Assembly: GCF_000003815.2 (NCBI RefSeq)
Contig: NC_049995.1
Location: forward strand, 18,436,864-18,500,863
From: Branchiostoma floridae
Lineage: Eukaryota > Chordata > Leptocardii > Amphioxiformes > Branchiostomatidae
Length of the DNA stretch: 64,000 nt
Direction of reading: 5' to 3'
The notes under the pieces are model-generated. The model saw only the letters and a program-made list of their open reading frames with translations, was not told where the DNA came from and made no database searches. Made by a program: the position numbers and the translations under genes. Positions 25,931 to 37,323 of this stretch are shown in pieces (the first letter of the stretch is position 1; every line of letters starts with the position of its first letter).

Positions 25931-26050
25931 TTACTGCAATCTAATTCAGTCCCCAGACAGGAGACATCTGAGGGCCGGTAGTTTGTCTTGAAGAATCAGA
26001 CCAACGCTGATTACACCTTAAGGAGTTTGTCTTACTGTCACGTCACACAG
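25931..26050 (+). promoter_or_regulatory. Proximal leader exon of gene D (type 1)
   Basis: The core tcagtccccagacaggagacatctgag is followed by a leader with caccttaaggagtttgtcttac and the donor gtcacacag/gtaagt at 26050/26051. The TATA position reads caatctaattc, a poor TATA box. Splicing to 27445 gives the ATG one base inside the next exon. Confidence 0.55.
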
Positions 26051-26427
26051 GTAAGTTTTTGAACCTGCTTCACTACAGGTGAGAAACCTTTGACGTGGCA
26101 AATCAGTCAGGCGGCCATTTTAGGTCAACGACCTGAGAATACTTTTCTTTAACCTTGAGACTCCCATTGCTCTTTTTTGGTGAAACCTTCAGCTTAGGTA
26201 AAAGGAAGTAAGATAAAGTTTAAGGAATTTGTTCATGTATAATAGCCTGATGCTGAACATGACAGAAAGTGACCACATAATGTCCTGTAAGTTACTTTGA
26301 ATGGTAAGGCGGGTAGGATAGGTTTAGATTAAATTTTATGATATTCACAGTCGCACTTCAGATATGTTTGTTACTGTGAATAGGATAATGATCATGTACA
26401 ATAGTAAGGGTCTCATTGTGGCAAGGA

Positions 26428-26980
26428 CCTATCAGTGTCCTGATCTCCGCCCCACCCCTCGGCACGTCCGCGTGACGTGTTAATGATTGATGGACAGAAC
26501 AAACTCTCAGGAGTGGTCTGAGCTGACGTCACGGTGGGAGCCAAGCACTGGGAGATGTAAACAATTACACCACGAGTACAAATTAGGCTTAGCGAGGATT
26601 CAACGGTGCTTACTCCACAGATGTTAACGTTGGTACTTAAAAAGGAGTCTTGTTAAAGGTTAATGTTTAAAGAAACTTAACCCCAGCGTCGGTGATAGTA
26701 TAATAGCCACATATATTGGTTTACTGGTTTACTGAGATACCTTTAGCTCATATATATGCCTTCTATGTTTGCAGAATTAGATGACTGGGCGTGTCAAACA
26801 GTAGTTTTACACCTTCAGTTTCAATAATCTATGTTCTATTAACATGTAAGTATGTTATTTGTGGCACAAAGATCTATCAGTGTCCTGATCTCTGCCCCTC
26901 CCCTCGGCACGTCCGCGTGACGTGTTAATGATTGTTGGACAGAACAAACTCTCCAGAGTGGTCTGAGATGACGTCACGGG
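26428..26980 (+). promoter_or_regulatory. Two tandem GC-box/CRE modules in gene D intron 1
   Basis: Copies of cctatcagtgtcctgatctc with cggcacgtccgcgtgacgtg begin near 26428 and 26873, about 445 bases apart. Each ends in a perfect TGACGTCA (26524-26531 and 26969-26976). The F (42257, 42735) and G (50485, 50937) loci have the same tandem pair. Confidence 0.55.
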
Positions 26981-27446
26981 GAGGGCAAGGTACTTGGTTC
27001 ACAATCAACTACCGTACAAGTTCTAACTGGGCTTAGTGTGGACTGAATGCTGCTCAGTCCTCACAAGTTAACGTGGTTACTTAAACGTAATTATAGTCTA
27101 ATGTCCTCTTTCAGACAAGCAGGCACAAGGTCTGAATTGCGCATGCGCAGGGCAAAAGGTGAAGGCCCTTGACTTGTAGCCAAACGCTCTTGCGTGTCAA
27201 GACACATGTCGAAACGTATTTTCTTAATGTCTCATTCGCCTTGAACTTTGACATTTTACCCACAAGGTACCGCAATGTGAATGCACATTTTAAAATACAA
27301 AAACTTACCCTTCTATCCTGCGTAAATTGGTATAAAAGTGCACGGCTTTCATCATGTACCAAGTACACCTTACCTTATGTCGTACTTAGACGTACAATAT
27401 GTGCCGATTCTTTGTGTTCAGTGACGTTTTATCGTCTGTTTTCAGG

Positions 27447-30437
27447 ATGGCAGGTCCGGTCCGAGAAAGTAGAGTCACAGATGCCGACAGGCGCCATTTT
27501 GATTTCATGCAAACCTTGCTCCGTATTTCCGATGAACTGACAGAAGAGGAAACATCGAACTTGAAGGTTTTCTGCCTGCATCTAATTCCTAAGGGCCACT
27601 TGGAACAGCTCAGGAGAGCAATGGACGTTTTCGTCAAGCTGATGGAACTAGACAAAATCGACCAGGAGAACTTGGAGTTTATAGAAGAGATCTTGGAGAG
27701 AATCGGCCGACAGGACCTGATTCGGGACGTTCTGCGGCCGTTCCAGCCGCCGGACCGAGAGATTCCGGAAACTCCCGAACTGCAACCGGGAACAAGTCAA
27801 CAGGGAACAAATGGAGAAGGTGAGTGACACGCAAGATTTATTGATTAACTTTAAACAAAAATCAAATGTCCGTACAACTTGCCCTGGGCATTGAATCCCG
27901 AGCTGCAACCAGGAAGTATCCCAGTGAGTGCAAGTGAAAGAGGTTAGTAATATCAGTATTTTTTCTGGTAACGCTTTAAAGGTTTAGAGAACGGTTAATC
28001 AAGGCAGTTCTATTTCCCAAGGATATAGTTTTTAATGCATCTCAAAATAAATTTACATATTTTTTCTATTTGTTGTAATGTTATCAACCCTTGGCTAACA
28101 TTGTTTTCATTACTTCCAGGAGATGAAACTGCCAACGCCTTCTTGGTCATTCACGGTCAAACGCACATGGTCCAGGAAACAGTTGATCGTCACAGACGCA
28201 GTTTGGCGTCACTGTTTGGCACGAGAAGGTCACAGGTCAAGTTCAGAGGTTACAAGAAGCACAAGAGCATCCTGGTGCACTTCTCCATACCGCGGGAGAA
28301 CACGGCGGTGCTGAGGCACATGGCGGATCACTCCGACCCGAGACTTGTCTACATGGGCGTCAAGTCTCTGCAGATCGACGCTGAAGTTCCCATCAAAGTC
28401 CAACAGGAGGCGCCGCTGTACGGTGAGTCGACTTTGTATATTTCGTCAATGGCAAGAAGTTGTACAAATGTACTTATTTTATAGACCTAGCTGTAATTTC
28501 TCTAAATGTATAAGTTCGGGTGCTTTGAGTTAGTGTTTCTGTTAATGTATTGAGTGGTTTTCTTTGGCCACGTTTGCAGTTTCCTCCCAGTTATATCAAA
28601 ACTTTAGACAAATATAAAAAGGGAAAAAAAGAAAGCAAAAAAAGGGACACTGTTGTCGACGTCACATTTTGTAGGTACTTTGTAGCATGTCAAAGACATG
28701 TTCAATAGGCATGTCTAATAGACATTTCTAATAAATTGTCACTAGCTGTATATTATACTATGTTTTAAAGTGTACTTTCAACAAATCAGAACCATGTATA
28801 CTACTTATCTGTTGATTTGTAAAGTTCCTTTTACTAAATGACTTTCAGATGTCAAGAGTCAACTGCCTGTTGATGACATTGAGGTTGGATGCAGTACCCG
28901 GACCAAACGCCAGAGGGCGCCCCAGAGCTGGACCCGCCTGTCTGCCCTGAACCTGTTCTCGGACGCCCTGCCGCTCCATCTGCAGGCAGCCGCGAGTCTG
29001 GAGTACCAGGGCTTCTCCTACAGCCTGGTCCGGGCTCTGGTGCAGAAGGACCGGCTCAGAGAACACCAGATGAGGCAGGCCATCCAGAACCTCAGGAACG
29101 CAGAGGTGGATTCCAACACTCTCCGTCAGAAGGCAGAGGTGGATTCCAACACGCTCCGTCAGAAGGCAGAGGTGGATTCCAACACGATCATGACTTTGCG
29201 CTCTAAGCTCAACATCACAGCAAACAGATTGGAGGAGGCTCTTGAGACGATCGAGGTTCTTGAAGGAAAGCTGCAGCAGGCTCAAGAATACGCAGAGAAA
29301 GCCGCCAAGCAGGTGACAGCCCACGTGACCGAGTACAGGGGAGAGAAGCCGCCTGGAGGCTGGTCGACACAAGTTGAAAAGTCAGATGCAGCTACACAGA
29401 CACACCTAGCGGATGATTTTGGTACTACAGGGGGATCCGGAGATGTGGGTGGCAAGCTTGGAGAAGATCCGACAGTAAAGGAAGAAGACAAGGGAACTGC
29501 AAGGCAAGACTCTGGCAGTGGGGGTGATGGAAGAGAGGAAGTTCTCGGTGCAGAAGCACCCGAGCAAGAACGACACACAGCGAGGATAGCAGGAGCGGCA
29601 CCTGGCTTTACTGGGGACTGGAAACAGGATGTGGTCACTTTTGGTGGGGAAGGATCAAAACCGGGAAAGTTTCAATCCCCACTGGGCGTTGTCGTGTCGC
29701 CTAGCAACGAGATATTTGTCGCTGATCGCAACAACAGGCGGGTCCAAGTCCACAGCACGGAGGGGGTTTACCTGCGCCACTTCCCAACAGTTGTACCGGG
29801 TGCAGGGGATAAGGACATGGGGCCATATGATGTTTGTATGGACGGTAACGGCACGCTGTGGGTAGTGGGAGAAGGTGGATCAGCTGATCATGTTGTACAG
29901 TACAGCACGGACGGGACCGCCATGGCGGGGTTTGACCTGAAGAAGATCCGTTATTCCCGCGGCATTGCAGTAGACATGCGCACTAACCACATCCTGGTGA
30001 CTGATGTAGACCAAGTTGAAGTTCATGTGTTCCGTCCGGACGGCTCCCTGGTGCGGACAGTCCGGCATCCACGGGGTAAGATAACACGCCCACGGTACGT
30101 CACTGTGGACGGGGAGGGGAACATTCTTGTGACGGACTGGTACAATAACTATGTCTACGTGTATGACGAGTCCGGGAAGTTCCTGTTCCAGTTCGGAGGG
30201 AAGGGAAGTGGTGAAGGTCAGCTGAGTGGTCCCGCAGGCATCTGTACAGACAGCTCGGGTAACATCCTCGTGGCGGACTCTTGGAACAGGAGGGTTCAGA
30301 TCTTCACACGTCACGGCGAGTTTGTCCGGACCTTCCGTACTAGGTTTAAGCCGGAATACCTGGCTGTGGGACCGGAAGGGCAGCTGGTTGTGACCAATTA
30401 CTGGGGAGGTACTGTGGCTATATATCCTAGCTATTAG
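27447..30437 (+). CDS. Gene D: DED - alpha/beta domain - coiled coil - NHL protein, 754 aa
   Basis: Coding exons are 27447-27819, 28120-28422 and 28849-30437, phase 1 introns. The DED (RQDLI) carries FDFMQ and EETSNLKVF variants and is closest to B. The middle domain has a distinct N-terminal half (ETANAFLVIHGQTHMVQETVDRH) shared in style with gene I, then the invariant core. The coil has three hendecads and only one EYRGEKPPGGW unit. NHL repeats start about residue 489. Variable loops include DRNN, WYNNY, SWNR and NYWGG, and the last-blade entry reads TRFKPEY instead of TGFKPEG. The intron after the DED exon holds a fossil second exon end (27894-27942). The final exon is open from its acceptor even though the first internal Met is only at 29040. 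Confidence 0.87.
27894..27942 (+). pseudogene. Duplicate DED-exon tail left inside gene D intron 2
   Basis: The stretch cccgagctgcaaccaggaag..gagtgcaagtgaaagag/gttagt resembles the end and donor of the DED exon of gene H (58511-58557, ctgcagccgggaagtaacgcc...gaaagag/gtaagt). The following intron sequence also follows the H type (tttttctggtaacgctttaaaggt). The first part of the intron follows the C/E type. The intron is therefore a mosaic with a leftover exon end. It lacks an obvious acceptor, so use as an exon is unlikely. Confidence 0.65.
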
Positions 30438-33400
30438 TCATGCAACACTTTGGAGAAGGATTTGTTTAAAAACAAACAAAGTGGACAAAATTCTTATATA
30501 TATATATATTCTTGATTAGTTTGTGATATGAGGAATGACTGGTTGGTGGCGAGGTTCCTATCGGCTTCCAACGGCCTTTGACCTTTTTGTCGTGTCAGAC
30601 GTCCGGAAGGTCACGTGTTCTGAACAATCAAGTTTGTCCTGAAGCAGAACTGAGGAGTTGAGGAAAAGTTGTTGATTCATCTCTCCGTAATCCGTCTTCA
30701 TAATTCTTAGAAGGTGTCATGAACTTTTCTGTGACCAGAGGTTTTGTATATTCTGGCCAATTGCAATGAGATAAATTGCTCTTTGTCCCAGAATGATTAC
30801 TAGAGAATAATAAACAACGCTTGTTCAGAAAATATTAATACCTGCCGTCATACACTCAGTATGTTTAATTACATTCTTTGAGGAGATGCCCCTCTCTGCG
30901 TACAAATCGGTACATCAACGAATCGTCAGACCTTAGATTAATCAATAGATAATCCATTAAACTCCACAATGTTGATTTATTCATACATTTGTACGTAGGA
31001 CGTTCATTCACTTTTTTTGCATGTACAGTTGTATGTAGCAGACCTTACGTATGTCACTGTACCTTTGCTGTGTCAATAAAGGTGATGATTGTTACGTTTT
31101 CTGTCGGACAAATATGGGAATGTAGTTATGCAGTGTGTGTGGTGTAATCAGGAAGTAGACCTGTATATAGTATGCTGTGCGGGAGGTAGAGTTCTGTGAG
31201 AGGATCTGCATGCTCTTTTACGTTGGCGAGTAGCGACCTTCGGGAGCGGAACAAAGCTAACAAGGCTGGACTCCAGGCTAGCGTAGGCAGCCTATTTTCA
31301 TTTCCCGTAATTCGTAGGAAAAACCATCTTATCTACGTAATTCGTAGCGAGGCGACCAAATTTAGCGTAATTGCCTGCATTAATTTAGCGTAATACGTAG
31401 GGGGTTCTTCTGAATTCAGCGTAAATCGTCGTCGGGACCCCCATGCAGACCCTCCTATGATACTGCCTGTTACGGTTCCATTGGACCGGAGGAATGTAAG
31501 TGAACAGGAATGTGTCTGCACAGATGTGTATCATAGAACTTCAAGAATGGGATCGCAGGAATTTCCTTTTAGTTCGATCACTGCAGTGTTGCAGCGAAGA
31601 TTAAGAGAAAGTACCAGATTGTCTCTTAGGGTCTGCAGGAAATTTAATCTGAAGAAATAGTACTTCCTGTAACGTTAAAGATTTTCCGATGCACTAGTAT
31701 TTTAGACTAGCATCCTTGCGGACACATTCCTGTACAATTCCTAGAATTCTTGCAGACTGTGCACAATACTATACCATAAGGCGCGAACCTAAGGCGTCGC
31801 CAACAAAACTTTACCATAAGGCTCGCTCTGGATCTGTCGCCAAAAAACATTCAATAGCACTAGATGTCTCACAGCGACATCTAGCGGGAAATCAGAAAAC
31901 TGCAAGGCTTTTTCGCAATAAAACAATGCGAGTCTTCAGTATACCAACGCAGACTGGGCGCGCTATGGGCTTGCTATAACGACGTAGGAGGCTCTAAAAG
32001 ATGGTATCAACTATCTTTTCTGTACAGGAATGAAGTGAAGTTCTTGCGGTATGATTGCACCACTATGAGTGTTAAAATGACAAATTGTCTGAATTTTCTG
32101 TCCTGGTTAAATAATCATGCAACCATTTCATCATCAAGTAGAATGTTGAAGTAAAAATGTTGATTTTGTAATTCATTATCCGTTATTCTGAGTGTTCTTT
32201 GTCCGAAAAACGAGCAACTTGCGAACATCATGATCCTCCCACCCCAACATCTGATTGAAGACAGTCCGTAACCTTTGACCCATCCATCCAGTCGTGCCGC
32301 TCTTTTACGCATGTGCAGTCCGACTGACCAATCAGTTGAGTTTATCTATTGAACAGAGAGTAGCAAATTCTTTAGAGCAAGCGGAAAGTAATGTGAACAG
32401 CTTTGTGCGTTTATCATTATATCGTGAACAATCCATAACAAAGCGACGTTCGTCTTCGATCTCATTTGGGCAGAATGGACAAAACCTCTGGTCTCGCGCA
32501 CGGGGAATTTAAGTATATCTTCCGGCTTCTATATTTAATTTGTGACTGCAAATTCTTATCTTGTAATTGCTCTACGAAGTTCGAAATTTTGTACATTCGA
32601 AATATACTTCTTTTTCCGTATTTATCCTTTAGCGTAGAATAAATGGAAAGTTTTGAGTTATACTGGATAGAAGAATGCCATTCTTACATGTATATATCCT
32701 GTAAACGGAGTCGTAATTGACCGGTTAGCATATAAGATGATAAGGAAATGGTCTGACTGACTGAGGTTTTCCTTCATGACTTAGCCGATGATAACGAGTA
32801 TCCAAACAGCAGTTTACCGATGATGGTACAGGATGTGTGACATGTTTTACCTATAACATCAGCATGTATTATCAGCTGAATAAATAGATGCTAAATACAG
32901 GCCTCTACACCATGTCTGCGGATTGCACATTTGGTCTGTGGTATTAGCGGTTGAGTCTCTTACGAATGGAATTGAATTGGATTCTGTGAGATGATATAAT
33001 ACGTTTTGCACCAATAAAAATCATCCTTCATTTGTATATTTGATTATGGTTCTTTGTGGCGAAATCCATGATAAATTCAATTACTAACCATGGTTTCGAT
33101 CTCTTCGTAACGCCATACAATATTCCGTATTAATGATTAACTTTCATAGACATAAAAAATCTCGCTAACGTCTGGCGGTAATTTATAAAACTATATGCAT
33201 TCTGTAGAGATATGCAACAATGATATACTATACAACTATGAATCTACGATATACGAAAGCGGATTGGGCTTGCAATAACGACCAATGAAGTTGTAAAGAA
33301 AAGTTATTATGTATCTAATCTGCATGGGAATAATGCGACATTGTTGCAACATTGTCGAAGATCATTGGGACAACATTTCAAAACATCATTGGAGACTATG

Positions 33401-34030
33401 AGGAGTTGAGACACCGTCACAAAGTTTAGCTAACGATATAAAAAATGTTCGAATGTTGGTCCTGTTATAATAATATCACGTTATGATAATAGTGCCGGCA
33501 TGGACATCATCAGTTATCTGGTCTTTTTCAGGATGACCAAATTTAACCTTCCGCCAATCCTCTGGCAATATAAATAATTTATAACATACTTGGCATCCCC
33601 AATATAAACACATTCAGATCATCTTATGCTAGCAAACAACTCATGAATTGAGCCTCATAATGCCAAAGCGACATAGAATGTTGTATATTCAAGTTAGGAG
33701 ATAACACCTCCCACACTTACCTTTTCTCACCAGACGTATTCACTTTTACCTGGACTATTTCATCTACGGGCATAATGATTGTGACTCGTGCAGCTTGTAT
33801 CACTCCCTAGTAATTTGTATCACTCCGCGGTACAGAGAACAGGAAAAGCAGAAAGAAATTCTATGAGTCAGCTCACAAAGGTGTCTGCATTGAATCATAT
33901 AATCGTGCATCAGGACATCAGGGCACAGTAGTTGTGTTGGATCCTTCACAAACCTATACACATGCACTATTGTGCCTCATGCCTCAAGGTAACATGATAC
34001 CTTTCCACCATGACAGTCAGACCAAAACAA
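30438..34030 (+). other. Gene D 3' flank, no gene seen
   Basis: The post-stop family block is present (aacggcctttgacctttttgtcg, ggtcacgtgttctgaac) with a TA run at 30496-30509 and a likely poly(A) signal gtcaataaaggtgatg near 31073. From 31190 to 32600 the sequence is not shared with other loci in any way I could see, apart from a cluster of gcgtaattcgtag-like words at 31300-31430. From about 32780 the common flank resumes (gataacgagtatccaaacagcag) and ends with a single copy of the 43-bp unit (about 33960-34000). Confidence 0.5.
31300..31435 (+). repeat. Cluster of short GCGTAATTCGTAG-like repeats
   Basis: Words such as cgtaattcgtag, tacgtaattcgtag, agcgtaattgcc, agcgtaatacgtag and agcgtaaatcgtcg occur about six times in 135 bases with uneven spacing. 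They do not form a clean tandem array. The nature is unknown, possibly the end of a decayed mobile element. Confidence 0.45.
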
Positions 34031-37000
34031 CACACCGTCTATTTCTTCGTTGCCTATTTTTCTCTTAAATAATTACATTACACTCGAGTCCTTCTTACTG
34101 AGTATTTGAACACGAGGTAAATTTGTTTTTCTCTCCGTACTGCCAGGGCAGGTAGCCCCATGTTTAGAAAGTTACGAATGTGATCACATTACAAACAGCC
34201 TTTGCACCTGCTGGGGTTGATGACCTTTAGGGTCACGCACCGCTACCCTGTCTTTTATGCGGGAGGGGGATAAACAGAATACCTATTCGCAGTAGGGATA
34301 AGACGATACTGAAGTGAGGACGAACGCAGCCAAAGGTGTACAGGTAAGTTGTGTTGCTATCTAAGAGGTATCTTGCCAATTCTGCAGTAAGGTTAGGAAG
34401 ATAGCATTTGATAGTTAAAACCTAACGGCCATAATGTACCAGGGTCCTTCTCTTTCTACTATCACCGGGTATTTGGTCTATCCTAGTACGGAGAGAAACT
34501 GACTTTAGAGTTTCCCAAGGATCTCTCAAAGTCTCTCAGAGTCTGTCACATGTTACTATACTCCTAATGCTAAATTGTTATGGAAAAATATTTGCTTACT
34601 TCTTGAAGCTCAGAACATTAGCATAAAAAGACAAAAACTGGCAGGAAAACAGGTATTCAACATGTAGGGTAACTCGTTCTGTAAAAACTGCTGTTACTAG
34701 TGTTAGAGGTATTAATATAGGTGCCAATAACGTGTTATACGGGGTGAGCTTTATGGGTGTTGCAGGAATGACTCCTCTGGTTCTGAATGTTTTAATTTCA
34801 CCCAGCGACCCACATTGCTTCGATTGCCTACCGGGCTATAGTCGCTGTTAGTTCGTGAACTCCTACGTTACGCGGTTTAGAAGCACCTTTTTCTTCAGTA
34901 GGGTGTCATATGTTCTAATATTGCAAGGTAGACTAAAGTTTACATCAGATCCTAGGGTAACTCTGAACTACAATATTTCCGCAGGTAACCCAAATGCCAA
35001 TACCGAGTGTTACCTTATCTAGGGGTATTGTGGTTGAGAAGTCACAACGATACAGATAGGCACCGTGTGTTTTGTTGGGATGTGACCCTAGCATGACCTC
35101 TGTGGCTAAAAAGCAAACAACTTCTCAGTTTCACCCAGCGTGTAAAAGACACATCTCTGGCAACAAACACTGCTGGTCAGCAAAATCTGTGTTTAAGAAT
35201 CACTAAGCATGCACTTATATAAGTGGTAATTATCGTTGTGCTACGTATCAGCTTTGTCGCGAAGTAACATTATTCCACAGCGCTTGTAAGACTGGGAATA
35301 TGTCGGGTTACCAGCGTCACGTCCAGGCAGTGTGCTTTGTTGGCGTTACCTTGTAATACTTGTCTGGTTGAAAACTTCTCTATTTCTATTTCTCTTTTCA
35401 TGTCAAAGAATTGCTTGTACATCATATCTCGCACCAAACAACGCTATTCCGTGAACCAAATGTCGATTTAAAGGCGGTCTAAAACATGTCCAATGTAGCA
35501 ATGTTAGCCAGAACAAGAGTTAGACTTCGGTCCCAATTGGAAAAATGGGCCCTGCCGAGCGATTCAAGGCTGTTTGTGGCACTTTCCGGCGTTACCCCTT
35601 AGTGGTCTAGTGGGATATCCTGTGGCTCCCGCGATATCTTTGAGCAATAATTCCGGCTCAGTAACTTACTGTCGCCAGGACCTATCTGTGGCTTACAACG
35701 AGGGGTGTCCCCCAGGATCGGGCAGTCCGCCGGGGCAAATTTGTAGTTTCGGTGCAATTGGGACCGAATTCTTACGTTGCACCACCGCGTCTAGGCAAGT
35801 TGGTTCGGTTTGTTTAGTAATAGTCTGTAAACTGAGTAACGGGACTTCAATGTTTTCCAGACTGGAGTCAATAACGTTACAAACGGACAAAGCGCGCTTT
35901 GTGTACGTAGAAGCATATGCATGACGGGACCCGTTCAGAACAAATGTACTTCCAAGGTTCACCTGCAGAGGACAGACTTGTTCAAAGTCACACACCGGAC
36001 CTGATTTAAACTCACCTTAAGTATGACTGTGTGAAAAAAACGCCCTTAATGTCCACTGTTATTCAATTTTGGTCCTTTAGAACAATTCCATGCCATTATC
36101 GCCTTGTGGTATTACAAATTAGTAAAATAAATCCAATCCCAATGTACCAATCACCATCATCACTTTCTATTGTATATATTGATCTTTAGGGTAGTCCCTT
36201 CAGTTAACGTAATAACTGATTTCCAAGGGAGCCCTATATACATGTTCGCACATGTTCGCACAACGACGGGTTATACCGCCCCTTACGGGGTGACACACCC
36301 GTCCGGGTGAATGATGTAGATCACCATGTGACTGATACGAGACAGAGGTCGCCAGGCCTCCATCCGGGTGATTTGAAGTGAATCACCAACTTCCGACAGA
36401 AGGATTTGCACCAACGCACACCGCACCATCGCACGTGTGGGGGTTCTTTAACGTGCCTGGGATATGGCTCTCCCCATACACCCATGTATAGGCCTGTGAT
36501 CACCATCATCATTTTTGCCACATGCACTGAGCTGAGACATACTTCCCAGCAGCCTTTGCAATACACATTCACAATACACCTCCCAGATAGCTGAAGTCGG
36601 CTGTGACCAACAAGTGTACAGACTTGTCAAGTTGCCTCTGACAGTGCAGCAACTGGTACAATTTGATCAGAGATTTCATTTATTCTTCGTTCGCATGGAA
36701 GCATTTTGGTGCATTTTGCACACGCAGTATACATATTGATAGTGTTTAAAAACGCACTAGTTTGGTTAAATACTTTTTTAAAAGCAACTATTTGCATCAA
36801 TAACCCATGACAAGCGCAGTCTAAAACTGGAAATCAAAAAGTTGCAAAGAATGCAGTTGTACCAATGACATGGTTGTACAGAATGTTCTGGTTGTACAGA
36901 ATTAGCCTTTTACAATTCAAGAAACGCTTTTCACTGATGACACTGCAAGTCTCCCTTTATCCTCTTTGGTCACAGTCCGTCATCTGTGGTGTGGTTTGTG

Positions 37001-37322
37001 GAAAGCCCTTTGTAAAAAAAGGCTAGGTGTACTAAATTTATGTATGCCAGGTCTGCTTTGCCGACATAACTCTCCAGTGTCTCAAATCAGCTTCGCTGAT
37101 TGTAGTGCGGCACTTCTGGAAAGCGGTCATTATAGGCCATCTCGAAAATGCATTTGTTACACCATATCACAACACAAAATAGCCTTTTCTTAAACCTACT
37201 GCCTTTCGTGAATCGATATTTGGCTATAAACATCAAGTAGCAAATAAAATTTTACTTACTTAGAGACCTATAATGTGTGCACAAAAGTTCCAGTTCATTA
37301 ACATTTTATCGTCTGTTTCCAG
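34031..37322 (+). other. Gene E upstream region, unlike other loci
   Basis: The usual GC-box/CRE modules and type 1 or type 2 leader exon were not found here. A possible leader donor is ggtgtacag/gtaagt at 34343. The ORF 35574-35924 (116 aa) has no recognisable domain and no clear coding signs. Positions 36250-36370 repeat the dispersed element seen at 11480-11715, followed by gggttctttaacgtgcctggg, a repeat-like phrase. The 300 bases before the DED exon again resemble the other loci. Confidence 0.45.
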
Positions 37323-37323
37323 G

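Larger units (their letters stand above)
22660..26050 (+). other. Gene D distal upstream region, near-copy of gene G upstream
   Basis: From about 22660 the sequence follows 47200-50225 upstream of gene G (acttctagtggcaaatgc, ttggcaacgtcctaaagctca, gcgtcgcgcggact). Relative to G it holds an extra tandem copy of about 827 bp: cattacgaagtcggg occurs at 24128 and again at 24955. The ORF at 23380-23781 overlaps a leader exon and has no recognisable domain. No protein gene is supported. Confidence 0.55.

Noticed and set aside
35574-35924. 116-aa ORF upstream of gene E
   Set aside because: No recognisable domain, no paralogous copy, and an equally long frame on the other strand; no support as a gene.
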